Positions 36,767 through 46,081 of a DNA stretch of 64,000 nt are shown here, piece after piece. Under the pieces are notes generated by a model. That model made no database searches and was not told the origin of the DNA. It saw nothing but the letters and a program-made list of their open reading frames with translations. This DNA comes from Pohlia nutans (Eukaryota > Streptophyta > Bryopsida > Bryales > Mniaceae). How positions within the stretch are numbered: the stretch's first letter is position 1; each line of letters starts with the position of its first letter. The translations under genes and the position numbers were made by a program. The stretch lies in NCBI GenBank assembly GCA_022496805.1, contig CM040088.1:434001-498000 (forward strand), given 5' to 3'.

Positions 36767-37565
36767 CCAAAAATGAAAATCGATCATCCAAAAATGAAAG
36801 TTTAGGGTCCCAAACATGAATATAAAAAATATATTTTGATATAATAAATTCAACAAATAAGATGTCTTTATATACTATACTCAAGCGATAAAAATAAAAA
36901 AGTGAAAGTTTAAAAAAATAAAAAGTGAAAGTTTTAAAAAATTAAAAAGTGAACATTTTTAGAAATAAAAAAGTGAAAGTTTTTAGAAATAAAAAAGTGA
37001 AAGCTTTTAAAAATAAAAAAGTGAAAGCTTTTAAAAATAAAGAAGTGAATTTTTTTAAAAATAGAATACAACTCAAATTTAAAATTATCTTAAGATAAAG
37101 TAAAAGTAAAATCTAAAATAAAACTAGTTATTCCTACTCCCTACTTTTTTCTAGACCCTCTGCTGAGAAAATTTTAACTCCGAGATTTGTTTTATTTTTT
37201 ATTTTGCTTTGAAAATCAAATCTTCACTTATCTTTATTTTTAAACAATTTGTGTTCACATAAACTTAAGATAATTCTAAATTTGACTTGTATTATATTTT
37301 TAAAAACTTTTACTTTTTTATTTTTAAAAACTTTCACTTTTTATTTTGAAAACTTTCACTTTTTTATTTTTAAAACTTTCACTTTTTATTTCTAAAAACG
37401 TTCACTTTTTAATTTTTTTTAAACTTTCGCTTTTTTATTTTTATCGCTTGAGTATAGTATATAAAGACATCTTATTTGTTGAATTTATTATATCAAAATA
37501 TATTTTTTATATTCATGTTTGGGACCCTAAACTTTCATTTTTGGATGATCGATTTTCATTTTTGG
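36767..37565. repeat. Long inverted repeat with ~300-bp arms
   Basis: The left arm begins CCAAAAATGAAAATCGATCA at 36767; the right arm ends with its complement at 37565. The outer ~130 bp shows no mismatch by eye. Inward, both arms hold tandem AGTGAAAGTTTTTAAAAATA-type units with small length differences. The loop is about 37096-37261. RNA read through it would form a long hairpin. The right arm abuts the broken end of the MetE-like pseudogene. Confidence 0.9.
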
Positions 37566-37979
37566 AGAGATGACCGCCTGCTTGAGCGGCTTGGTGGCGA
37601 TCGCTTTGTTCTTGCCCACGAACTCCGACGCGAACGTCTTGTACCTGAACGGGCCCTTGGTGAGCCGCGGCAGCTGCCGGTGGTGGCCGTCGTCGAAGAT
37701 GGCGAAGTACTGGCCGTCGCCGGCGAGATTTTCTGCCAAGCCGGTGCCGGCGAGCGTGTCCGTGATCGGGTATGTCGCGAAGCTCGACTCCCGCTGCTCC
37801 CCATCCGTTACGTACGTCTCCCCGGTAGCCTCGAGCCGCTTGATTGAATCCGCCGCTGCTTCGTCTTGCGCGGCTTGAAGCTCCTCCCAGGTGATCCTGC
37901 CCTTGTCGTACGCCTCATATGCATCCTGCAGCTTTATCGGCCTCGGTTACGATCCAACTAGATCCGTAGGAATCGGCAT
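37566..37979 (-). pseudogene. MetE-like (cobalamin-independent methionine synthase family) N-terminal fragment
   Basis: The frame from ATG 37979 reads MPIPTDLVGS, then TAA at 37947-37949 in place of a codon of the conserved GSxPRP motif. It continues in frame through WEELQAAQDEAAADSI, ETYVTDGEQRESSFATYPI, GQYFAIFDDGHHRQLPRL and KGPFRYKTFASE, and stops being homologous at QAVISP where the inverted repeat begins. These are features of the short UROD/MetE-like superfamily, related to the methionine synthase catalytic domain. About 130 residues remain of a protein usually nearer 350-400, so the 3' two thirds is lost. It is strikingly GC-rich against AT-rich surroundings. Not functional. Confidence 0.75.
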
Positions 37980-39027
37980 GGTGGGGATCGATATATCTAC
38001 TTTGTGATCAAGAATACCAGTACTACTCACTGATCACTCTGAGCTTTGCTGTTCTCCAATGCAGCTAGGCCCGTCCTTATAAATATTATCAGGTTGGGTA
38101 CATGATGGACTCAAGTTGTGTACATGCATGTATACGATCAAGCTGCAGAGATTGGGGAGCACACTGACGTCCATGTTGAGGTACTTTACTTGCACGCTCG
38201 CATGTCAATCAGGAGCCTGTAACGCTATCCGCACTTGTCAGATGCGATATGATTAGGGCAGTAATATGCGCAACTCCTCCTTCGCTAGAAAACATGGGCA
38301 ATAATCTTATCCGCAATTAGCGCATTTCCAACAATCTCAGTTATGTTGCAGCGCAATGAAGGTTCGACCAGGTTCTTATGATTGTTCGTTACAGCAAGTA
38401 TCATTTTTAAGGTTATGCCGTACGTAGTGAACTGGTTGATGATTCGTGGGAGAATTGTTGTGTTAGTACAGCTTTTACGTAATGCACCGAGAATTTGGAG
38501 TAAGATCTGAAACTGATGATCATGATGGCAAGCATCTGTAGAGCACATGGGGACTTGTCTCGCACTCTCGAGTGTTATCGGATGTCCACGGATTGTTATG
38601 ATCTTCGGAATATCCTGCGCACTTGATTCCGGAAGAAGCCGGGTCCAAGGCAGATGTCCTTCGATCTGAGTCATATCGCAGTTGTTGAGCGTCGATTGAG
38701 GATATGAAATCAATCGTCTGACCAGGATTTGATGCTATGCGGATGCACTAGTAAAGAGCCAACCAGTGTCAGAATCAGTTATGGTGGTTCTACACAGTGG
38801 CCGGGATTCCTGATGTGAATATGCTACGGTGACGTTAGCATTGCGTAAGACTGGTACGCATGATGTCATGCAACCTGTTCTTGTTAATGTTCTTTAGACT
38901 CAAAAATTCAATATACATGTACGGATTCATGCATGAGTGATTACCATGTGTTGCGTTTTATCACTCGAGCAGCATAACATTCAGGAGCCTTACAGCCGTT
39001 ACAGGCTGCTGCCCTCTCCCGATGGAA
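37980..39027. other. Unassigned stretch
   Basis: A minus-strand open frame of 142 codons spans 38285-38713 but has no recognised motif or neighbouring exons. No other structure seen. I do not call a gene. Confidence 0.3.
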
Positions 39028-39090
39028 TGATGTGGAATATCCCACATCATTTCATCCTCCCAATGAAATGATGTGGGATATTCCACATCA
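39028..39090. repeat. Perfect 28-bp hairpin with 7-base loop
   Basis: Left arm 39028-39055 (TGATGTGGAATATCCCACAT...) pairs exactly with right arm 39063-39090; the loop is CCTCCCA. Each arm is itself nearly palindromic around GATGTGGNATATYCCACATC. AATTCAATAGTG repeats follow at 39170-39260. Confidence 0.9.
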
Positions 39091-39360
39091 AATCAATAGC
39101 TATGGGGGCACGTGGCATTAAGCAAGAGCAATCAACCATGATGAGGAGTAATCAAAAGCACTCACTAAATCACAACTCAATAGTGTTTTGTTATTGTTTA
39201 TTTTGATTCCATTACAATTCAATAGTGATTTGTAATTGTTTATTTGATTCAATAGTTCATTGAATTACAAATCATTGGTCACTCCCTATATAAAGGTGAA
39301 TGAAACTAAAAGGCACCCTCTTGGAAGGCTACTGAATGTTATGAGCTGCAGTGTGCCTTT

Positions 39361-39842
39361 AGAGCATCCCCAATGCGGACGGTTTGGGCTTCCTCCAACG
39401 GCATTTGACGGGCGCAGCATTTTCGGCGGGCTCCAATGGGCGCGGCGTCGCTCCCTTCTGTCTCCCGTGTCTCGTTAAAACCCTCTCGGTCTCGGCAAGT
39501 TTTTCCTCTGTAGTGGGAGCGCTTGGTCCTCCCAGTAGAAGACTGCTTTTCCACGATTAGCAACCTTAGATTCGGCAACCTTGAATTCGGGAAGCCAATG
39601 CCCTGCTGAACCCCTGGTCGTTCTTGGTGGACCACGAAGCGTGCCCCGTGGCAGCTGAAACCAACGGATTTCGGTGCCAGCGAGGCGCTGCATTTGATTC
39701 ACCGGAGCAAGTGGCGGGCGACACATTGGAGCACTCACGTGGCATCGACTCCGTGTCTCCGTGTTCCGCAGAAAAAGCTCCCGGGACCCCGTCAAATTGC
39801 CTTTGGAGGGCGCGTTTGACGTGTGCAGATTGGGGATGCTCT
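39361..39842. mobile_element. MITE with AGAGCATCCCCAAT termini, 482 bp
   Basis: AGAGCATCCCCAATGCGGAC at the left; the right end complement reads AGAGCATCCCCAATCTGCAC. The interior is GC-rich and has open frames on both strands without motifs. It belongs with other AGAGCAT-type elements in the window (36194, 51901). Confidence 0.7.
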
Positions 39843-40111
39843 TAGAACAAAAAAAAAGTAGGAAATACATTACCCACGGATACCCGGAGGCGCTGCCCTC
39901 CTGCCTTTGTGCCCACCCAAAGTCTACGTTTCTGATACTTATGAAAAGACACTTTATTGAAGGAGAAGTATATGGTCAATCTTCATTTAGTACAGTACTA
40001 GAAGAGCAAAGGATCACGATGCGTTGCCTTCGTTCCTGGAACCTCACTTCACATATAAGGTCGGGATCCCTACCTGGCACGGTACCATGACTGATCTCTG
40101 TTGCTTGTACA

Positions 40112-40312
40112 ATGGCGCAGAGTTCGGTCATTGAGGCCGGAGCAAATACCGCCGAAGCGTTTTGGAAGAGCATTGCTTGGGGAATGAGTCTTGAGAGTGC
40201 AACGGTGGGTGTCTTGGTCGTTACATTGGTGATGTTGTATTTTCTCTCTCAAGCGCGGGAGCGAAAGCGTCTTCCACCGGGGCCTCTGCCATTAATAATA
40301 TATGAATTATAA
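40112..40312 (+). pseudogene. Cytochrome P450 N-terminal fragment
   Basis: 66 codons. An N-terminal hydrophobic anchor (ATVGVLVVTLVMLYFLSQ) is followed by basic residues and the proline hinge KRLPPGPLPL that begins microsomal P450s. The frame ends three to four residues later at an AT-rich palindrome (TAATATATGAA/TTCATATATTA, 40299-40335). No further P450 exon was seen downstream. Likely a gene remnant. Confidence 0.65.
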
Positions 40313-40503
40313 TGTATAGTTCATATATTAGCATTAAGGTGTGTTCGCACCTGGCCGTAGGGAGAGGTAAGAGCGCTGGTGTTACCCAAGTATTTTGTGG
40401 CGTGTTCAGACGATCGTAAGTTAGGGAAGGCCGTACCTACGTGGCGAGTGATGTGGCAAGGAGATAAGAACAGCTTTTGCATAAAAGCGGTAGTTAACTT
40501 TGA

Positions 40504-41022
40504 ATGATTTTCGGCACCAAAAGGGAGCTTTTATGTAATTGCCATTCTTCCATTTCCGTAGATTCCACAAATGTAAATGCGGTGGTATGTAATGTGGCTT
40601 GCCATGGCACAGTGGCACACTATGAAAGAACGAGGGTAGATAACACCCATAGCAAAAACTGGAACTTGGGATCGGAACCCGTCAACCAGAAGCGCCACTC
40701 TCTGTCTATGGACGATTTTGTTAGCAACATCTTGCAGGTTGCCAAACAAAACAAGAGATTGGCGTCCCTGTCCCCCGTTCCGCGCAAATGCAAGATGAAG
40801 ATGCGCACGACACGGGTTAGTGCGTCCACCTCAGCCATCTCTGCTCACGATAAGTTCATAGATGACCTAGAGACAAAAGTGGACTGGAAATTCCCTAGTG
40901 ACGACACGAGTACCCCAAAGCCTACTAGAGTGGTGCCTTCTGCCTTGTATATGTTGCAGCTGGTCACTGACGAGCTCATGGACCATGGCCAGGTCAAGGA
41001 CACCGCAGCAGCCTTGGCGTAA
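40504..41022 (+). CDS. Uncharacterised 172-codon ORF
   Basis: An open frame of moderate GC with polar, Ser/Thr/Lys-rich composition (RKCKMKMRTTRVSASTSAIS) and the C-terminal segment LQLVTDELMDHGQVKDTAAA. No domain recognised. It may be the last exon of a transposon-associated protein. Flanked by repeats; a TTTAGGGTT motif and T-rich DNA follow. Confidence 0.35.
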   Translation: MIFGTKRELLCNCHSSISVDSTNVNAVVCNVACHGTVAHYERTRVDNTHSKNWNLGSEPVNQKRHSLSMDDFVSNILQVAKQNKRLASLSPVPRKCKMKMRTTRVSASTSAISAHDKFIDDLETKVDWKFPSDDTSTPKPTRVVPSALYMLQLVTDELMDHGQVKDTAAALA

Positions 41023-41544
41023 TTAAACGCCCTATAGGCCAGTAAAAAGCTGACCCGCAAAATATTATTAGCGTGCGGCAGTGCTCTATATCAGCCGCTA
41101 CGGGACCTGGTTTAGGGTTCTTCCCCTTCTTGTTGTTCTTCTCCTTCGTGTTGTTTTCTGCCCTTGCAGTTGTTCTGCCTCGTGCATGTAGTTGTTCTTC
41201 TTTGAAGACCTGTTCTTTCCCTTGCAGCTGTTCCTTTTTTTACAACTTTTATTTACCTTCTTGCTATTCTGCGCATTAGTTTAGGGTTGTTGTTGCCATG
41301 ATAACAAAGGTGGACCTTAATGACTTGTTCTAGTGTACGTGTGGACAGATTTCGATAAAAAAGGAATTTATCAAGAACCTGCAATTCGTAATTTTGAAGG
41401 GTTCTTGTGCAATGGCTATGGAGAACAAGAAATTTAGGTTTCAATATGATTGAAGCTACTGTTGCCCATCAAAAAAACCACGAGGATTAAGAGGGAAGCA
41501 CGATAAAAATCATGTGCAGAACAGAAGGCGTACCTTGACCAGAA

Positions 41545-41716
41545 TACTACTAGAAATCCAATTGTTTTGTTGATTTGGTCGTGTTGATGCAAGACACTTT
41601 TTTGTTGATATGGTTGTGTTTTTGTCCAAATCAACAGATTTCTGTCCAAATTAACAGAAAAGTGTCCCGCATCAACGCGACCAAATCAACAAAACAATTG
41701 GATTTTCTAGTAGTAG
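41545..41716. mobile_element. Foldback MITE, 172 bp
   Basis: TACTACTAGAAATCCAATTG at the left and CAATTGGATTTTCTAGTAGTA at the right begin ~55-bp arms (also TTGTTGATTTGGTCG / CGACCAAATCAACAA and AAGACACTTTT / AAAAGTGTCCC). GTTGATTTGGTCA fragments related to it recur near 42285, 44855 and 44980. Confidence 0.8.
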
Positions 41717-41749
41717 AAGTTAGAGGAGTACGACCTCGGAGGTCTAGCA

Positions 41750-42120
41750 GTAGGACATGGGTGGCAACGTTCACATTTCGTGCCCAATGAACAAGATCAC
41801 AACAAAGTTCATACACGTAGATCTCTACAGGCTCAGAATCGCGACTAAGGACATCCTCAACTTCCACGAGTTGTACTTTGTAGAGTTCGACATGACTGGT
41901 GGGGATCACCTTGCATTGCGGGAGCTATTCGCCTTGCCCGCGACACTGAAGTACTGAGGACGCCTACGATTTAGTCGACTATGCGTTTGATTGGTTCAGG
42001 CCATCTTTGCAAGCGCCTGCGTAGACATGATGATGACCAGGCATGAGGATCTATTCCAAAGGTTGTAGTTAAAGAAGCGAGGCCCTTCGCGTAAAGCAAC
42101 ATTGGAGGCTATGGTTGATA
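41750..42120 (+). other. Short coding-like fragment, unidentified
   Basis: Moderate-GC sequence translates to FIHVDLYRLRIATKDILNFH, then DHLALRELFALPATLKY, then stops. Unlike the AT-rich flanks it may be a piece of a retroelement or host gene. No family assigned. Confidence 0.2.
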
Positions 42121-42296
42121 CTGCCCTATTGAGGGAGAACATCCACACAAAGTAGATATTTGGGAACTTTGCACTACAAGATTATTCAGCGTCCAAATTA
42201 ACAGAGAAACGTTGATATTTTCGGTTGATTCGGTGGCGTTGTACCAGTCAATAATCGACTGAAATCTATTGATATTTTTTGTTGATCTGGTCACCC

Positions 42297-42430
42297 AAAA
42301 AAAAAAAAAAAAAAAGTTTTTTTTCATTGCCCGGATTTTTCGGGCAGCCAAGCTTTACCACCACGGTTGTCACTCCGGTTTAAACTCGAGACCTCACATT
42401 TATTACTTAACGCTCTAACCAACTCATCAT
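42297..42430 (-). mobile_element. tRNA-derived SINE candidate
   Basis: On -, TGAGTTGGTTAGAGCG (42426-42411) fits a pol III A box. GGTCTCGAGTTTAAACC (42393-42377) fits a B box at the usual spacing. A non-tRNA body with a CCCGGATTTTTCGGG stem and a homopolymer T/A tail (42297-42325) follow. This is SINE architecture; no intact tRNA fold remains. Confidence 0.6.
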
Positions 42431-42504
42431 ACTTAGAATTTGATGAACAAAACATAATTTTTTTTCTTACATATACACTTACAATTTGATGTTTTGGAAC
42501 TCAA

Positions 42505-42856
42505 CATACTTTGGTGGCCATTTTGACATAGTAAAATAACTTTTTCAAAAATCTTTGGGCTAAAAAAAGCTTATAAATCAAGTTAAATTTCATCCTCAAA
42601 AATCTGATTGCGATTTCAAGCCTAGCTTCCAGTCAAAAGTTATAGACAAAATTCAGAGAAGGTGTTTGAAAATATGAAAGAAAATATTCTTTGCTACCCC
42701 ACTCTGAATTTTGTTTATAACTTTTGATTGGAGGCTCAAAATTGCAAAAGGATTTTGGAAATGAAATTTAACTTCATTTCCCAACATTTCTTAGTCCAAA
42801 GATTTTTGAAAAAAGTTATTCTACTATGACAAAATGGCCGCCAAAATTTGCTGATT
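42505..42856. mobile_element. Foldback element, ~350 bp
   Basis: GGTGGCCATTTTGACATAGT (42513) pairs with ACTATGACAAAATGGCCGCC (42823). TTTTTCAAAAATCTTTGG pairs with CCAAAGATTTTTGAAAAA. The arms are ~165 bp with the turn near 42685. Non-coding. Confidence 0.8.
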
Positions 42857-42888
42857 TTTTATTTATTTTTTAACTATGAATGATTAAG

Positions 42889-43437
42889 TTAACCCTTAAA
42901 TGACAGAGGGGGTAAGGGCAAAACCTAGATGTGTTATAAAATGTTACTTTTGCAACTTCGATGAAGTTTGGTCTTGAAGAGAAAATGAGAAGTATGATGT
43001 TTAGTAATTATCCATACGGTCAAAGTTCCAAAAATAGTTTTAGATACTCATTTCATGGATTAAAGAGAATTTACCATTTAAAATTCACCAAAATTACAAA
43101 TTTTATTTTTAGCATTTGAAATTTGGTAAGATTGATTTAAACTAGACATTCTATTCTAAAATTTTAAAAGGCAAATTTTTTGAATGAGTGAACATCATTA
43201 GTTTCCCGAAATAGTAAGTTTTATAATACTAGGACAATATTGAGGTCTTTGTCTTTGAAAAATTCCTTAGTGAACCTCAATATTGCAAATGTAATGCATC
43301 CAAAAGCACTAGAATATGATTTTGACCCCTAATTTAAACAAAACATGAAAACTTGGAAAATGTCATTTTCTGCCGAGGGGCAGTCACTGCTGTTTGGGTT
43401 GCAACTAGATAATGGTCGATCGGTCATTAAAGGGTTA
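42889..43437. mobile_element. TTAACCC-family TIR element, 549 bp
   Basis: The left end is TTAACCCTTAAATGAC and the right end GGTCATTAAAGGGTTAA. AT-rich, no coding capacity. It directly follows the foldback element and precedes another family member. Confidence 0.7.
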
Positions 43438-43541
43438 AAAAAAATTAAAAGTACATAGACCTTCAATTATGGTGTTTAAATGTTGCCCAAATAAGGGTGT
43501 TTTAAATGTTTTAAGTGTTTTGAAAGTCATAATTGTGTGCT

Positions 43542-44468
43542 TTAACCCCTAAATGACCAAGTGGACGCATTGTGTCCAAAAATAATTTCATTACTTTAAT
43601 AACTTGTTTGGATTTCATAAATTTGACTCAATGTTAACTAGAGAATTGAAAATGTCCGTCACAAGAACACAAAAATCTTTCAAGATTTGCAATTATGTTG
43701 ATTGATTCATCGAGGAAAAACTAAAACATCAACGTAGGTGAACTTGGGACATGGTAGTTAAGGCGGTTGATGACTTGGAAGGCATTTTCACACTTGGACG
43801 TCACATTCGTTAAAAAAAAAGAGTATACAATATGTAAAATATTTGCCATTATTGCATCATTAACACTACATAATAATTACGGAAAATGTTTAAATATATT
43901 TTAAATGGAATCTTTTCAAAATAATTGGAATCTTTTTAACAAATTTTATATTATTTTGGAATATTTTGGAATATTCCAAATATATATTTTAATTCTTTAA
44001 AACATTTTATGCAATGTAAAAATCAACAATGATCACAAACACCGGCTCAACGAGTCACCAACAAGTCACTTTACCCAAACATAAATCTTTGAGAATCAAG
44101 CATTGTTGTTGTATTTAGTTTTAGAACACCATTTTTTGTGAGCACCTAGATATAGTACATCTTTGTATGCTCCTCAAATTTCAAACGCTAATCATGGTTC
44201 TTAATTTTATAAAAATGTTTGCAATGAATGACTTGTTGGTTTTGTTCAAAAATTTCAAAGATCAACTTATGATCAAACTTTATAATCATGTAATATATGC
44301 GGTAGATTGTTCTAAAGATTAACATACAGTCTCATGACTAAGTCCTCTTTGAGCTTCAACGGTGAAGTTTTCTACATGAATACCAATCAAGAGATACAAT
44401 TGCCTTTTTGAAAGCATCATGAGAAAGTGATAAAATTTTAGGAATGAGCATGGTCCTTTAGGGGTTAA
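43542..44468. mobile_element. TTAACCC-family TIR element, 927 bp
   Basis: The left end is TTAACCCCTAAATGACCA; the right end is TGGTCCTTTAGGGGTTAA. Its interior near 43820-44000 (ATACAATATGTAAAATATTTG, GCATCATTA, GGAATCTTTT) is similar to the complement of 63541-63720. Confidence 0.7.
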
Positions 44469-46081
44469 AGTCTTTCAATTTGGTCTTTGGGGATTATGTT
44501 GACAGTCTTGTTAAGAGTTTGTATAAGGAATTTAAAACCAATTGGATCTTTTTGTCATGGGTGCTTGAAATTGCCCGAAAATGAAAAAAATCACCTTTTG
44601 AAAGTTGAGTCTATAAACTGCAAAAGATTCTAAAGATTCTAAAGATTCTATAATATTCCAATAGATTCCATTGATAATTTTTTGATAGATTCTAGAATAT
44701 TCCAATATATTTCCAAAAGATTCTATAATATTTTGATAGATTCTAGACTATTCCAATATATTTCTAAAAGATTCTAAAAAGATTCTAAAAGATTCCCAAA
44801 ACTTCTATTAAATTAAAAGGTTCCAAAAAGATTTTAGATTCACTAAAAATTTGTTGATTTGGTCATCACACTATTCCAACAAAAAGTTGGTAGCAAACTA
44901 TTGATTTTTAAAAAAAGTCTAAAAATCAAAGAAATCGGACATTGGAGTGCCCGAAACAACAGAAATTTGTTGATTTTCTGTTGATTTGGTCACGATTTCT
45001 AATAGTGATGCCACGATGTATCTATACCCATGTGAATCTTCGAGACGATCCACTTTTGCGGTAAACCTTTACCACAAGGTTTTTTTATTTCTTTTTCATT
45101 ATTTAGTATGGATTGGTATGGATTTTGGGTATTTGAGGGCATCAATTGTCCAATTTAACCCCATTTCTTGAGTACTAAAGTATTTAGGGGGAATTGTGGT
45201 CAATTTGAGCACTTCCTACAATTTTTGGCAAATTCCTAGGTATTGTTTGTGTGCTGTAATTTTGTGCACAAGTCCAAATCCCTAATTGGAGGGGTTTATT
45301 CACGAACTTTATCCAATTTAATGGTACTTGGTACCGAGGGTGATTAGTGAATGCTTGTGAATCTACTTTAATGTTTGTTATTGCCTCATTAGAGCATGTG
45401 GTGTGTTGTAATTTTCTTGCACACACTCTTTGTGGCCTTTAGGCATTGTTTTCTTCACTTTTGTGCCTATTTGTTTCACCATATGCATATCTAGTTCTAG
45501 GGCGTCTATTGTTTGGAGTAAAAAAAATACCCACGTCTCGACCGGCTATATGACACATTGACTGGACAACCAGTCAAAGTGCTCATAACTCACAAACCCA
45601 ATTCTAGGATTTATAGGCTGCGGCGAAGGGAATTGCGGACTATATTGCAGCCCTTGAGACGTGGAAGGCGGAGAGCAGTAGGACACAATCGTCTGGACAT
45701 GATGGCCAAACGCCATCTATGGAGGAACATGGTCAAGAAGTGGAGCTGTCCGGACATGAGACTTAGTGGGACGGCGGCAAAACAATTGACGGTGGGCTGT
45801 ATGACGTGTCGGAGTTGTTGCTTCCATCCCACCCTTTTGCCGTCAACGAGGTAATTAAGTTGCTTGCCTTGAATTGGTTTCGTGCCAGGCATGCGAACTG
45901 GGTTCACCGGATCGAGGCCGGTTTTCGATCACTGAAGCATTAATTGAGCAAAGGCAATCGATCACCGTACCGCGCCAATGCCTGCATATATACATGCCAG
46001 TGAAAGCTAATAGCATGCATGCATGTATGCACGCAACTAGATGGATCCAAGATAAACTGTAAGTTACTTTACATGGATAGA
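44469..46081. other. Spacer downstream of the ANTH gene
   Basis: Degenerate AAAGATTCTA / ATATTCCAATA repeats at 44625-44835. An open frame on + at 45558-45854 (TGQPVKVLITHKPNSRIYRL, Arg-rich after) has no recognised family. No gene supported. Confidence 0.4.

Noticed and set aside
36900..37440. Regularly spaced AGTGAAAGTTTTTAAAAATA units that resemble a CRISPR-like array
   Set aside because: The units are adjacent, degenerate and mirrored around a loop, with no unique spacers. This is tandem repeat inside an inverted repeat in a eukaryotic genome.
37566..37979. Bacterial contamination in the assembly
   Set aside because: The fragment carries an in-frame stop and is joined directly to plant-type repeats on both sides, which is more in line with an integrated pseudogene.
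38285..38713. 142-codon minus-strand open frame
   Set aside because: No motif, no neighbouring exons and no composition shift. Likely chance.
39028..39090. Possible microRNA precursor
   Set aside because: The stem is perfect and too short, with self-palindromic arms. Plant miRNA precursors are longer and imperfect. A repeat origin is likelier.
42377..42426. Intact tRNA gene
   Set aside because: A- and B-box-like sequences are present but no acceptor stem or anticodon arm can be formed. Treated as a SINE.
45558..45854. 98-codon frame with an Arg-rich segment as a gene
   Set aside because: An alternative frame over the same DNA looks equally coding-like, no family was recognised and stops follow. 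Too weak to call.
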